Assembly (NCBI GenBank): GCA_951217055.1
Contig: OX578286.1
Span: forward strand, 37,728,345 to 37,792,344
Length of the DNA: 64,000 bases
Direction of reading: 5' to 3'
Source: Gerris lacustris
Lineage: Eukaryota; Arthropoda; Insecta; Hemiptera; Gerridae
Part shown: one piece after another, positions 23,376-34,768 of the stretch
Position numbering within the stretch: position 1 is the first letter of the stretch
Layout of the letters: every line of letters starts with the position of its first letter
Translations under genes and position numbers: made by a program
Notes under the pieces: model-generated
Seen by the model: only the letters and a program-made list of their open reading frames with translations
Databases searched by the model: none
Told to the model about the DNA's origin: nothing

Positions 23376-23900
23376 GGTATGAGGTAATCATGTAAATATG
23401 TGGTTACATAACTATAATTATTCTAATAAACTTTATTTAGTTAGTTACTGGAGCAGTGTAATCATTGTCAAGAACGAACATTTTAATGTCTTTAAATATT
23501 ATAAAATTTCTTAGACAGAAATGCGTTTTAAACTTGAGGGAACTTTTTTGGTCTCCTGTCATTCTGGCACCTCCATATTATAAAAACTAATGCTTATCCG
23601 ATTTTAATAGAAATTGGATTGTTCGTTAAAATTAGCCCATAGAAGGTCCCATATTCATTTCAACCCATTGATTCTACTCTTGCATATGCGAAAAACCCTT
23701 AGAATAATACAATATATAGAAGGAGGATCACTGATAACATTGAAGCCAACTTTGGTTGTGTCCCTTAATCCGCGTTCTAAAAATTCATTTATGAAATTTG
23801 TAACGTCATAACTCTAAAATTATTTGCCTTCGGTTTTTTAATTTAATTTTTATTGTAAATTTTAATTATTGATAGTTAGTTTCGTTTATTGTAATATTTT
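23376..23900 (+). mobile_element. HINE-B related fragment (about 23460-23820)
   Basis: GACAGAAATGCGTTTTAAAC, then GAGGGAACTTTTTTGGTCTC and CCGATTTTAATAGAAATTGG follow the order of HINE-B, but without the microsatellite or either end. It is an old, truncated copy. Confidence 0.45.
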
Positions 23901-24676
23901 TATTGTGTTTTATCACATTTTTAGCTTGAAATATGCTGAAAATAATGTTTATTATATCATGCCGTGCGAGGTGAAAAAAATGACGTCAGAGTGAAACGTA
24001 AACAATAACCAATGGCAGGGTTTGTCTTCTTGATTGTTAGTGAGCGGGCTTTGAATAGTTACAAAAGTATGTCCAACCTTCTCCAGTATAATGAAAAAAA
24101 TGAGTGTTGTTATGTTGGCAGCCTGGTCTTAAGGACACAACCTCTCGGCAAAAGTTGGCTTTTTTTAGAAAAAAACAACTTCCTTCCTTATATCTGGAAG
24201 AACACTTCATTATTACTAGGTTATTAATATTAATATATAAAATGAAAGATACTTTTTATTTTAATCTTAATTGACAATTGAAATTTCTTTATTCCACCAG
24301 TCTAAATCAGGTTTTATAATTCGAGTCCATCTAAAAAAAAAATATATATATATATAATAAAAAAAGAACCATTCTAATAAACAGAATGGTCGGCTTTCTT
24401 CTGTATCCGGCTATTACCAGCCAATCGAATGCTCTTTAATTTTCTGGAAGCCATTCAAACAACACCTTTAGCGGAGATGAAAGCAAAGTGTATTTCAGCA
24501 TTTCTATTGGTTCAGAACTTGATCCAACCAGGGCAGTGCACTTTCAATCAACTTCTTGTTATTTGTCTCCATTAAATTCTATACGCTTAGTTTATTGATA
24601 TTGTTGGGCTTTTAAAGTTAGTTTTGATTCCGCGAATGTGATAACGAACTGAGAAGTTATTCTTTTAGAATTAATT
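23901..24676. other. Unassigned stretch with a CRE-like site
   Basis: A perfect TGACGTCA palindrome lies at 23981-23988. A CCAAT word is at 24009, and ATG at 24012 opens a 71-codon frame with a hydrophobic start and no recognised domain. A second CCAAT lies near 24420. It may be a promoter-like fragment, but I cannot tie it to a gene. Confidence 0.2.
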
Positions 24677-25233
24677 TTGCTTCCGAGCTTACCGAAGGTA
24701 ACGGAAGCATTGTGTTCACTTTTGAGAACGAAAAACTTTTATGCCTCCGATTTTAAAAATTCCAAGACAGAAATCCGTTTCAGACATCAGGGAACATTTT
24801 TGGTCTCGTGTCTGTCTGTCTGTCTGTCTGTCGGTCTGTGTGTCCGCGAATTATGAAACGTGCGACGATAACTTGAGTAAATGTCAACCGATTTCGATGA
24901 AATTTGGTAGACATGTTCATTTTACCCATGCCTAGGACGAGTTCGTTTGACAACGTTATCCGTCCAAGCGTTCACGAGCAACACTCGCGTAAACGTGAAC
25001 TTCAAATTTAAAATTGAAATTTTAGGTCGGGAAAAAAATCTAACTTCATCTATTCAATGAGACAAACATTTTTTTCAAATACAATTTTTGAGTAAAACCA
25101 ACAGCGACACCGCTATGAAGTGTTAAAGATCGCTAAAACTATTAATAGTTTTTACACAATAAACATTATAACAATAAAGTACATGATAGGATGCGAGAAA
25201 GCTATGTGCCACACTAATTGGCAGTCTATTTTT
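24677..25233 (+). mobile_element. HINE-B copy 2
   Basis: It has the same 5' hairpin (TGCTTCCGAGCTTACCG) and a (TGTC)n run near 24810-24833. The same 3' hairpin TGCCA/TGGCA is followed by GTCTATTTTT. It is very close to the copy at 10316 but lacks the small AT-rich duplication near that copy's 3' end. Confidence 0.65.
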
Positions 25234-25770
25234 CTTGAGGCCTTTACAGGATGAGCTGATGAATGGCTAGTTAATCAGGAAAAGGGAGAGGGGTGAACTT
25301 AGAAGTCATACTTATGAGTTCACTTCATTCTTGAGCGCTCTACTGGATGAGCTGATGAATGGCTAGTTTAGCAGGAAAAGGAAGAGGGGTGAACTGAGAA
25401 GTTTTACTTTAGAGTTAACTTCTTTTTTGAGCACTCTACAGGATAATCTGATGAATGGCTAGTAAAGCAGGAAAAGGGAGAGGGGATGAACTGAAGAGTT
25501 GTACTTTATAGTTCACTTCTTTTTTGAGCACTCTACAGGATAAGCTGATGAATGGCTAGTAAAGCAGGAAAAGGGAGAGGGATGAACTGAGAAGTTGTAC
25601 TTTATAGTTAACTTCTTTTTTGAGCACTCTACAGGATAAGCTGATGAATGGCTAGTAAAGCAGGAAAAGGGAGAGGGATGAACTGAGAAGTTGTACTTAA
25701 GAGTTATTCAATTATTTTTTGGGTGCTCTACTCTACTGGATGAGCTGATGTATGGCTAGTTAAGCGGGAA
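25234..25770. repeat. Minisatellite, about 97-bp unit
   Basis: The unit contains CTCTACAGGATAAGCTGATG, AATGGCTAGTAAAGCAGG and AAAAGGGAGAGGGATGAAC. About 5.5 copies occur (25434, 25531, 25627). It begins exactly where HINE-B copy 2 ends. Confidence 0.9.
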
Positions 25771-26347
25771 AGGGGGAATGAATGTGTCGGTCTGTATTTT
25801 GTTTTCAAGCATCATGCAATGTATAGAAAATGAATCCTATATATATCATACTATATATATCATACTATAGGAAAATAAATTTAAACTTTGATAAATAATG
25901 AGTTAAGAAAGTAAAAATGTACAATACATTCTACAAATGCATACAATGGTAAATTTAACCAGTCATAAGCAGTGTTAGTTATATATTAAAAGGAATTGTA
26001 CATTGGCCATTTATTGATAAGTATGGAATGGCATATTTAGATCAAAAGAGAATAAAGACAATGATGTAAAGTGGCAAATAAGAAGAAAAATAGTAAATGT
26101 GTAGGGAAGATGGAATAAAATGAAAAAAGGATGAATAAATTCAACCGCAATAATATATAGTGGTAAATATAAATAAGAATTATGAATTTATCGAATTAAT
26201 GGATGCAATTGTAAAAAGAATGGTATGCATTTCCCATTTTTATTTAATTCTAAAAATTGAATGTTAAATGTTAGGAAAAATGGTTAATTTAATCAATAAT
26301 TTATAGTACCTAGAATTTTTTTTAAAGAAAGAACGGTGAACTTCATA
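25771..26347. other. AT-rich spacer
   Basis: Degenerate A-rich words (GGTAAATATAAATAAG, AATTGTAAAAAGAATGG) hint at an old tandem repeat, but no unit can be fixed. Confidence 0.45.
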
Positions 26348-26565
26348 ATAATTTAAATCAAATTATAATTATTATTAACTACGGGAAACAGACAGAGAAA
26401 AATGGACTCCAGCGCGGGGATATAGAGGCCGGTGGTTCAAATCCCCGCGCTGGAGTCTATTTTTCTCTGTCTGTTTCCCGTAGTTAATAATAATTATAAT
26501 TTGATTTAAATTAAAATTTAATCGTTCCGTAGTATGAATACTACCAAAATCGTAAAATATGAATT
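26348..26565. mobile_element. SINE-B inverted dimer (head-to-head hairpin)
   Basis: The left arm is a reversed SINE-B 3' part (AAATCAAATTATAATTATTA, then CTACGGGAAACAGACAGAG, then GACTCCAGCGCGGGGA). The right arm is the forward copy. Together they form a near-perfect inverted repeat of about 70 bp per arm around the spacer TATAGAGGCCGGTGGTTCAA. The right side continues to the SINE end GAATACTACCAAAATCG. Confidence 0.75.
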
Positions 26566-26728
26566 TCTAATTGATTGTACGAGGTACAGATACTAATTGG
26601 GTACTTTATAATTATAAGCGTTATTTCTCGGTCTAGTTCTTTGTCATTAATGTTGACTTCTCAGACTTGTGGAAAAATTGAAAGCTTTAAATTCGGGTCA
26701 AGGTATCATTAACGTCAGAGAAATTCAT

Positions 26729-26909
26729 TCTCCTGCGTAGCTTAGTTGGTTAGAGCGCTATACTGGAAATATAGAGGCCGGTGGTTCATATCCCCGCGCT
26801 GGAGTCTATTTTTCTCTGTCTGTTTCCCGTAGTTAATAATAATTATAATTTGATTTAAATTAAAATTTAATCGTTCCGTAGTATGAATACTACCAAAATC
26901 GTGAAATAT
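26729..26909 (+). mobile_element. SINE-B, full-length tRNA-derived SINE
   Basis: The tRNA-like head has A box TAGCTTAGTTGG (26738-26749) and B box GGTTCATATCC (26783-26793). An anticodon-type stem CTATA/TATAG encloses the loop CTGGAAA, which would read GGA. Acceptor-like ends CTCCTGC and GCTGGAG nearly pair. The unique body and AT tail follow, ending near CCAAAATCGTGAAATAT. Identical 9-bp flanks GAAATTCAT (26720-26728, 26910-26918) are the target duplication. The B box deviates from GGTTCGANTCC, so this copy may be transcriptionally weak. It is not a functional tRNA gene. Confidence 0.85.
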
Positions 26910-26918
26910 GAAATTCAT

Positions 26919-27424
26919 AATAATTCGTAATAGTATAATTTTCAGCTGTGAATGCAAAGAATAGTGCAAAGAAATGAATACATAATATTGTACAAAAATG
27001 AAATAAAAATATTAAGTCGAAGGAAAAGAATGACAAATTTAACGAAATATATTCGCAGTAGCAAATGTAAATTAAATGGAAAAATGTAAAAAAAAAAAAC
27101 ATTATATAATGTTTAAAAAAATATTTATTTGTAAAATTCAACATAAAATACTTATTTTTATCTTTTTTTTAACGTTTTTTTTATCTGCTATAATTACTTG
27201 AGCTTGTTTCTTCTCTAATTAATTTCTAAATTAAAACACTTGGGAGGAAAAAAAAAACCCCTACAGGTAATTTTTAAATAAGAGCACTTGAAAATAAAAA
27301 GGCTTATTTAATTTTTAAATTATAATACTTAAATAAGAAAATTAAAAAAAGAAAAAAAATGATAATAATGTATCATATGAAACTAAGTTTTTGCTCACTA
27401 AGAAATTCAGTAAGACAAAAGTTG

Positions 27425-27460
<36 letters not shown>

Positions 27461-28272
27461 CATTTTTTATCTTTTTGATGTAAATTGTAAAACAAAAAAC
27501 TTCATGAAAAAAAAGGTAAACAATTTTTCCTTTTTTAAACTTTTTGTTTAAAATTTTCTATGATACACGTCTGAAAGCTTCTAACAATTTTTTGTTTCAT
27601 CTTGTTGTATTTTTTTTTTAAAAGTGTTTCGGCTTTTTCTGTTTCTACTGTTAAAAGGTTCTAGAAAGTTTTCCATCACATTTTTTTTTTTAAAAAACAA
27701 ATCTCTTGGTGTTTTGTTTCTTCCTATAAAATATCAAACTGTTTGTTGCTTTTGTTTTAAATAAGAAAAGAAAGAAGGAATAAATAAAAGAAAGGAGCAA
27801 GATAATGGGACTGCTAAAAGTAAATGCTAAACAAATAAGACTATAAAAATAGAAGAGAAAGAGCGAATACGGGCGTTACCTTTCGAGAAACAGGGGATAC
27901 ATTATTTTTTTAAAGGCCGTTTAAAAAAAAGACGAACAAAGGCGTCTCTTTATTATTCGCTTGATGGAGAAAAATATAATCATGTTCTAGAGTTAAAACT
28001 TGATACATCCTTTGTGTAAGGATGAGAGTTTGAATTTACCGCCTTTTTGTCTGAAATGTAAAACCCACATCTTCTTTCGAAGTGCGCATGCTCTTTCTTG
28101 TTATGTTTTCTTTAAAGTAGATTAATTTTTCAGCCTACAGATATTGAATTAAACATTAATTTTAATGATTATGATATTAAATTAATTGCATGGGGAATTG
28201 ATGGGAAAATAATTATAAGACATAATAAATTCATCATTATTTCTTTAAATAAGTTTGTGCTAACGTGGTTAG
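26919..28272. other. AT-rich spacer with T31 run
   Basis: Poly-T at 27430-27460 and many shorter A and T runs. A slightly more balanced stretch lies at 27780-28100. No gene is recognised. Confidence 0.5.
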
Positions 28273-28274
28273 AA

Positions 28275-28516
28275 GATTGATTTATTGTCACTTCTTTAGA
28301 TTGTTACTCCCCATATAAGAAAAACAGAGGGGAGTAACAATCTAAAGAAGGTGTACGGAATATTCTTCTTTAGACTGTTACTCACCTATAAAAACAAAAG
28401 TGTGATATTCCTTTGTCCCAAAGGTCATTAGACTAAGCATCACTTAGTCTTAATAGTTATTTAGTCAAAGTCATTTAAAAATTAAAAAAAACATAGGGGA
28501 GTAACAATCTAAAACT
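28275..28516 (-). mobile_element. MITE-A copy, reverse orientation
   Basis: It starts CACTTCTTTAGATTG, has the hairpin with GGGGAGTAACAATC near 28335, and carries the reversed interior (GTGTGATATTCCTTTGTCCC). It ends GGGGAGTAACAATCTAAAAC, so the last bases of the terminus are altered. Confidence 0.75.
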
Positions 28517-28880
28517 AATACTAATACTTTTCATAAGTACATTGGGGCTAAACATCCTTTTTTCGGTACTTCTTTAGTTTGTTACTCCCTTCTATTTTTT
28601 TTTAGCTTTTAAATGACTTTGACTAAATAACTATTAAGACAAAGTGATGCTTAGTCTAATGTACTTTTGGACAAAGGAATATCACACTTTTGTTTTTATA
28701 AGGGGAGTAACAGTCTAAAGAAGAATATTCCGTACACCTTCTTTAGATTGTTACTTTCCTCTGTTTATCTTATAAGGGGAGTAACAATCTAAATAAGTGC
28801 TTTTTTTTCTTAAATAGTTATTTAGTCAAAGTAATTTTTATTCTAAAACAACTTATGGGAGTTACAATCTAAATAAGTAC
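28517..28880 (-). mobile_element. MITE-A fragment split by another MITE-A
   Basis: GTACATTGGGGCTAAACATCC (28536 on) and CTTAAATAGTTATTTAGTCAAAG (28810 on) are adjacent parts of one reversed MITE-A interior. They are separated by the forward copy at 28565-28801. It ends GTTACAATCTAAATAAGTACC. Confidence 0.65.
28565..28801 (+). mobile_element. MITE-A copy nested in a MITE-A
   Basis: The termini are GGTACTTCTTTAGTTTG and CAATCTAAATAAGTGC. The flanking T-rich tracts TTTTTTC (before 28565) and TTTTTTTTC (after 28801) fit an 8-bp duplication in a T run, though low complexity makes this weak. Confidence 0.75.
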
Positions 28881-28999
28881 CGATTTATTTTACTTGCTAA
28901 GTTTTAAATGTAAATTTTATTTAATTTTAATGCAGATGATTAGAGATGTCATTTGAGTAATAATAAATAAATAATAAATAAATAATAATAATAATAAAT

Positions 29000-29178
29000 A
29001 CATATAACCCAATAGTTTAGACTCCACGCGTCTTCAAGACGACAGACTACAGACAGACATTTTTTAATCACCACTTTTTTGGACTCAGGGGACCTCAAAA
29101 CGTGTAAATCCATCAAAATCTCAAAATAAAATTTTCGCACCATGACAATACTTTCTCCTTATATGAGAAAGTAAAAAG
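29000..29178 (-). mobile_element. HINE-C 5'-end fragment
   Basis: On the minus strand it has the terminal hairpin TACTTTCTC/GAGAAAGTA (about 29150-29175). The phrase GATTTTGATGGATTTACACG and a short GTCTGTC run follow. The sequence stops at about 29000, so only the 5' quarter of the element is kept. Confidence 0.6.
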
Positions 29179-29962
29179 TCATAACACCTTATTCCTATCG
29201 TATACAATGATCGTCCTTCTAACTCATATTTGTTGTATCTCTTTGAAGAAACCTTAAAAGTGAAAACAAACCTTGGTTTTTCAAACAAACAATAACCTTA
29301 TATGTAAATCTTTTATTTCTAAAGTCGTAATTAAAAATAAAACAAGAAATAGAAATGGTTATAGAAGCATTTAAGTTTTACAAACCGCAATTGTTTTAAA
29401 ACAAAAAAAATAACAAATCTTGACCTTCACTAAGACATCTAAAGTTGACATTTGAACCATCTTATATCGTATTTCATTTCTTTTGTCTCTTAAGAGGTTA
29501 CCATACTCTTTATATGGTTTAAAGTTATCACAATGGGGGTTCTCTTTCTTATTTCCAAGTTGATTATTTGTTCTTTCTAATGGTAAGTTTCTTTTTGAAA
29601 GAAACTTAACTGTAGGACTTAATACAAACATTTTTTTTTTTGTTTGGTCTTTTTATTATCGTAAGGTTTCACTTTCAGGTCTCTTCTCTCTTTCAAGTCC
29701 CATATTAATATAAGCCGCAAGTCTCGCAGAACAAAAGCCGCGAAGCCCCATATAATACTTAAGATATTTTTTTTAAGATTAACTTCGCCTCAACTTATAT
29801 AAAGTATAAATGACCTTAGTATATTAGCTTTTAAATCTTTAAGAGAGTATAATATAAATGATGCGTCTTATATTTCCCTTATCGTATAACAATATGGGTT
29901 GAACAAGCAGGTTTTTTTTTTTTGCTAACAATAACAAATTATTTTGTCAATGATAATTTAAT
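29179..29962. other. AT-rich spacer, no gene seen
   Basis: A minus-strand frame at 29371-29631 (86 codons) is Lys/Asn-rich and I recognise no domain. I treat it as chance. Confidence 0.45.
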
Positions 29963-30310
29963 AGTCCAGGAGATATCCTGCAAAAAGAGTATCTGACTAA
30001 CATCAAGCTAGAATTTTGTGTATAAGTAAATATTTTGGTACCTTTTAAGAATACATGGTCGGCTAAGTTCGTCTGCGGGACATAGCTTGGCAATAGGCAT
30101 TTGAAAAAAACAAATCGGCGGAGAGCGGCCATTTCCCCCGCCCTTTTTGGTTGAAAATGTGATTTACCTCCAGCGGAGAGAAAAAGTGAACTTTCCTCCC
30201 TAGTTTACAGGGAGGAAAGTAGCTCATTGCACCCGGTCGGGCTCAACAGGGAGTAATGAGAAAGGAGGGAATCATGAACTCTCATGATTCCCTCCAGTGT
30301 AGCCCAAGTG
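29963..30310 (+). mobile_element. Foldback-family arm, with two hairpins
   Basis: GTCCAGGAGATATCCTGC, then GACTAACATCAAGCTAGAAT and CCTTTTAAGAATACATGGTC match the left arm of the long foldback element at 63390. Beyond about 30165 the sequence departs and holds two perfect hairpins: ACTTTCCTCCCT (30190-30201)/AGGGAGGAAAGT (30209-30220) and GGAGGGAATCATGA (30264-30277)/TCATGATTCCCTCC (30282-30295). No matching second arm is seen. Confidence 0.6.
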
Positions 30311-31395
30311 ATAAGCACAAGTAAATAAGCTTGGTGCTAATACAAATTTCATTTATTAACTATTGTTTAATGTCTAAATCTATAATGTCATCTTCACACA
30401 TAACCTTAACGACGTTTGTCATGATGACTCATCAGTAAAACAAACTAAAAGTTAAAAGAGAAATCATTATTTCTAAATGTAGATCTACTCATATGGAAAT
30501 ACGTTATTTGTCAATACCATTCAATACAAGACTCAGCTACCAGCTGATCTCCCATTTAATTTTAGAATTGAAAATAAAATAATTACTGTCTATAATTTAA
30601 TTTTAACATGATTAAACTTGGTGAATTATTATTAGTATATTATATCAATTTTTTTAAATATAAAAATGTTTACTTTTTTAACATTAAATACTTTAAAATT
30701 AAAATCTTATTCAATTATTTTTTTCTCCCTTCTGGAGGTAAAATCTTGTACGTACCTCGGGAGTAAAAATCACTTGCACCCTCGCGATAATTAACTCCCT
30801 CGGCTTCGCCTCGGGAGTGAACGTTATGGTTGCCTCGGCTTCGCCTCAGGAACCAACTTCATCGCTCAGGGTGCAATCACTTACTTTCCTCCCTTGGTGC
30901 GTAAATAACTATTCCACAATCCAGAGTACGAAATTAGTTAGTAGACCAAAAAACGAGTTGATAATAGTTCGTTACGTAATCGTTATTTACTATTCTTAAA
31001 AAGAAGTAGGAAAAAAAGAAACATGAAAAACAAATTAAACTTATTTATATTTTAATTTTAACGTATCATTACTTTAAACCTTAAAGTACCTGAAAACTCC
31101 TTTAAAGTAATAGACATTAAAAAAAAAAAAAATACTTACTGATTACAAAAAGGTACAAGATAATTCAATCGAAAGACTTAATTTTAAGTCTCATTATAAA
31201 AAAAAGGAAGTTACTTTAAAGTGTCATGCAGGTAACTAGAAAGTAAAGAAAGTTCAGTAATGTACCTGAGATAATCAAAACTAAGTAATAAACAAAGTAA
31301 TATTATTAAGTAATCATTTCGTCAAAGTATCCTATAGTTATATAAGTTTATAATCATTTGAATAACTTTCGAATTAAACTAATATTTAATTTTTA
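30311..31395. other. Spacer with a GC-richer inverted-motif block
   Basis: At 30735-30900 the words CCTCGGCTTCGCCTCGGGAG and CTCGGCTTCGCCTCAGGA, with GGGTGCAATCAC against CACTTGCACCC, give several inverted and direct repeats. This is probably part of the same mobile element as the block at 30177-30310. A reading frame at 30817 runs through it and looks non-coding. Confidence 0.4.
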
Positions 31396-31740
31396 CAGTG
31401 ATATTTTGTCCGATTTTAATGATATATAGGATGGTAGGTCATAATTAGCCCATTGTTGGTACCATCAGAGGCGTCGCTAGGGCATTGGGAGCCCCCCGCA
31501 AGTACCTTTTGGGGGCCCTCCCGCAATGCGGGCCCGTGCGAGCCCATAGTTACGCCACTGGGTACCATAATGTGTTTTGGCGTTACAAACATCAGGGAAC
31601 AAGAGAGAAGAAAGGAATAATCTATCTGTCCATTTTCACGAATAAATTTATTTTAAAAAAATATCTTGTTCGATTTTGACGAAATTTGGCGTGATCATTT
31701 GTTAAATTTAAAATTTTAAAACTTAAATGTATATAAAAGT
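31396..31740. mobile_element. HINE-B related fragment hosting a MITE-B
   Basis: TTTTGTCCGATTTTAATGAT, then AGGTCATAATTAGCCCATTG, then (after the MITE) ACATCAGGGAACAAG and TTCGATTTTGACGAAATTTGG resemble the interior of the HINE-B copies at 23460 and 51044. The order is partly rearranged. Confidence 0.35.
31466..31560. mobile_element. MITE-B copy, 95 bp, with perfect 8-bp duplication
   Basis: The ends are CAGAGGCGTCGCTAGGGC and CATAGTTACGCCACTG, inverted versions of the CAGTGGCGTAGCTAG terminus. It has a G/C-rich interior (GGGGGCCCTC). Flanking GGTACCAT at 31458-31465 and 31561-31568 is identical, as in hAT insertions. Confidence 0.85.
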
Positions 31741-31791
31741 AAGAGCTTTTTTCGACACTTTTCCTTTACATTTTTTTTAAAATATATTTAT

Positions 31792-32043
31792 ATAATATAA
31801 TAGACAGTTCTTCAGATTGTTACTCCCCTTATACAGAAAACAGAGAGGAGTAACAATCTAAAGAAGTTGTACGGAATGTTCTTCTTCAGACTGTTACTCC
31901 CCTTATAAAAACAGAAGAGTGATATTCCTTTGTCCCAAGGTACATATTATTATGACTAAACATCCTTTTGTCTTATTAGTTATTTAGTTAGTCATTTATA
32001 CTCTAAAAAGAACTTAGGGGAGTAACAATCTAAAGAAGTACTA
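31792..32043 (-). mobile_element. MITE-A copy, reverse orientation
   Basis: It starts CAGTTCTTCAGATTG, carries the reversed interior (GTGATATTCCTTTGTCCC) and ends GGGGAGTAACAATCTAAAG. The flanks give no clean 8-bp duplication. Confidence 0.75.
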
Positions 32044-32442
32044 TTATGTATTATATATAAGAGTAAGAAGAGTTTAAAAGTAAAAGTTCGCTGCACTACG
32101 AAGCCTTTAAGTCATTTTAAAGTATGTATTTTGAAAGTCCTTTCTAAAAATGAAATACAAAAGCGAAGCAAACTGTCGAGGGTTCTTTACAGGCTGATAA
32201 AGTTGAAAGCTATCCTCTCACTTCGACCAGAACTTTTAGAAGATTCTGTACAAGACAGTCAAACCAGTTTCTTGACCTCTTCGAAAGTTCTTTTACGAGA
32301 AATAAATTCCAGACATCTCGTAATAACTTGCCATCAGGTGTTTTTCCTTATTTATTTTTTATTTTTTGCTAAAAAAAGTAATTATAAATGGTTAAGAAAT
32401 TATTTTACATTGAAAATAATAATACTTAAAAAAACAAACTTA

Positions 32443-32448
<6 letters not shown>
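32044..32448 (+). other. Less AT-rich stretch, doubtful internal exon
   Basis: Between about 32131 and 32340 the base composition is more balanced. One plus frame is open with a mixed, protein-like composition (for example LYRLIKLKAILSLRPELLED). There is no in-frame ATG, and a weak donor CAG/GTGTTT lies at the end. I recognise no family. It could equally be a relic. Confidence 0.12.

Positions 32449-32476
<28 letters not shown>
32449..32476. repeat. A28 run
   Basis: Homopolymer A tract. It may be a retroposed tail, but no SINE or cDNA body is recognised immediately upstream. Confidence 0.9.
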
Positions 32477-32769
32477 TAGAAGATTGTCTCTTTTTAATTA
32501 TATTTCTTTTAAAGATTATTATTTTCTTTAATTGATTTTTATTTTTAATTCAATACTAATTAATTAATTTCTCATATACTAACTATAATTTATAAAGATA
32601 AGTATTTAAACTGTGGAAAAATTAAATTTGAATGGATTTTCACGTTTTAGAGTTCCATGAATTTAATAATAGAAGTTTTTCTCGCCTAAACTACTAAAAT
32701 GATTATATTTAACTACTTATCTATTTGCCAAGGCTAAATTGATAAATTTTGACCTAAAACTATATGACA

Positions 32770-33060
32770 AAAATCGGTCTGAGACAACACAGACAAATTT
32801 TCTCTTATACGAGTTCATAATTACTTAGCCCTGTGTATTCCATTTATAAGTTTTCATAGGTACATTTAATTATTTTTGAACATTTGTTAAAAATTTATCA
32901 TAAAAATAACTTCTCCTAGGTGGGGAATCGAATCCGGGCTCTCTCCATCCGCGTTTAAAGCTATTTTCTCAGGAACTAGATATTTCCCGATATAAAAAAT
33001 GTATATATCGTTAGATTCGAATTTAAATGGACTACATTAAAACAAATTTTTAATCAATTT
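32770..33060 (-). mobile_element. HINE-C 3' part
   Basis: It matches the copy at 52930 in order. The 3' hairpin is GGTCTGAG/CACAGAC, followed by TTTTCTCTTATACGAG, the B-box-like GGAATCGAATCC near 32925, and TCAGGAACTAGAT. It ends around 33060 without the microsatellite or 5' hairpin. Confidence 0.6.
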
Positions 33061-33209
33061 AAGTGTTTAAAAAATTAAGTCAATCAAAGTGTTTTTAGGA
33101 GTTTTTTTTAACAATAATTTATTATAATTATAATAACTGAATTTTAAAATAAATATATGTATACATTAATAGAGATATCTAAACTTTTTTTTAATTTCTC
33201 TCACGGAAA
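33061..33209. other. Short AT-rich spacer
   Basis: Nothing recognised. Confidence 0.5.
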
Positions 33210-33745
33210 TAACAATCGATTCTTAAATAGAAAGATGTGGACTCTATTAATCGATGTTAAATATATTAATGAATGTGACTCTAACCACCTCTAATCGATT
33301 CTTAAATAGAAAGAAGTGGACTGTATTTATCGATGTTAAACATATTAATGAATGTGACTCTAACCACCTCTAATCGATTCTTAAATAGAAAGAAGTGGAC
33401 TGTATTAATCGATGTTAAATATATTAATGAATGTGACTCTAACCACCTCTAATCGATTCTTAAATAAAAAGAAGTGAACTGTATTAATCGATGTTAAACA
33501 TATTAATGAATGTGACTCTAACCACCTCTAATCGATTCTTAAATAGAAAGAAGTGGACTGTATTAATCGATGTTAAATATATTAATGAATGTGACTCTAA
33601 CCACCTCTAATCGATTCTTAAATAAAAAGAAGTGGACTGTATTAATCGATGTTAAATATATTAATGAATGTGACTCTAACCACCTCTAATCGATTCTTAA
33701 ATAAAAAGAAGTGGACTGTATTAATCGATGTTAAATATATTAATG
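33210..33745. repeat. Minisatellite, 79-bp unit
   Basis: The unit CTAATCGATTCTTAAATAGA plus AAGAAGTGGACTGTATTAAT, CGATGTTAAATATATTAATG and AATGTGACTCTAACCACCT repeats nearly seven times (33291, 33370, 33449 and so on). The words AATCGATT and ATCGAT occur in each unit. Confidence 0.93.
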
Positions 33746-34434
33746 TTTGATCAATCGATTCATTTGCTAATAACCTTAAAATAGAAATTGATCATATATA
33801 ATTTTAAAAAAATATGTATAAAATACAAAAATAATACATTAGTACAAATAAATAATCTTTATTATGACTGTTCAAACAGAAATGATTTACGATAGCGTAC
33901 CTAAATAGAAAGAATAAAAAAACTTTATTTTTATGCTTCTAATAAACATTATTATACGATTAAACTAACCTTATTGTATTAAAGATAGATAATAATAGTA
34001 TAGAATCATTCATACATTTAATTAATCTTAACTCATAATTTATATAACTTTTTTTTAGATCATAAACTTTAATAACCTTATACAGTCATCTAAGTATGAA
34101 CATAATTTACCCACGAACTCATTTTTCGAAGGGGGAAAAAAATAAATGAAACACTTTGATATTAACTAACTAAAAATAGAACAATAAAGGTGAGGTAATG
34201 TAAAGCTTGTTACTGTTGAATTTGAATGTTTAACCTTGGCATTATGGTCCATATGGGCCGGATAACGATCAGCTTTTATAATCATTTAATATGATATCAT
34301 TATGGGAAAGTTAAACTTAAAAAATGAGTTTTTTTGTGTTAAAGCGTCGAAAGTAAATAGACTAACTCTAATAGGACGTGATTTTACTTAATACATAATA
34401 AGTATATATATATATATAAGTACTAGGTAGTAGG

Positions 34435-34437
<3 letters not shown>
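33746..34437. other. AT-rich spacer, no gene seen
   Basis: Nothing recognised. Confidence 0.55.

Positions 34438-34528
<91 letters not shown>
34438..34528. repeat. (TA)n microsatellite
   Basis: About 90 bp of alternating T and A, with a smaller run at 34402-34418. Confidence 0.97.
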
Positions 34529-34531
<3 letters not shown>

Positions 34532-34768
34532 GACAGTTAAGATTATTTAGTTAATACGTATTCTATTGTTTGTATAGTAAAATGAACTGATTTAACTCTT
34601 GACTTATTTTGGAAGGCGACGCATTGATATGTCTACCGAAATGGCTCCAAAAAAACTAACTAGCCCTCTCATGAAACAATAACGTCATGGTCTGAATGGC
34701 ATCAATGAAAAGAAACAGGCAGGAAGAAGCCTTTAGTGACCTTTTGTTTTTAATATCATGAATTGTTG

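Noticed and set aside
23981..23988. Active CRE promoter element
   Set aside because: TGACGTCA is perfect, but one 8-bp site without a convincing gene beside it can occur by chance, so it is only noted within the region entry.
26729..26803. A functional tRNA gene
   Set aside because: The B box deviates, the T arm does not pair well, a 3' body follows and 9-bp duplications flank it. It is the head of a SINE.
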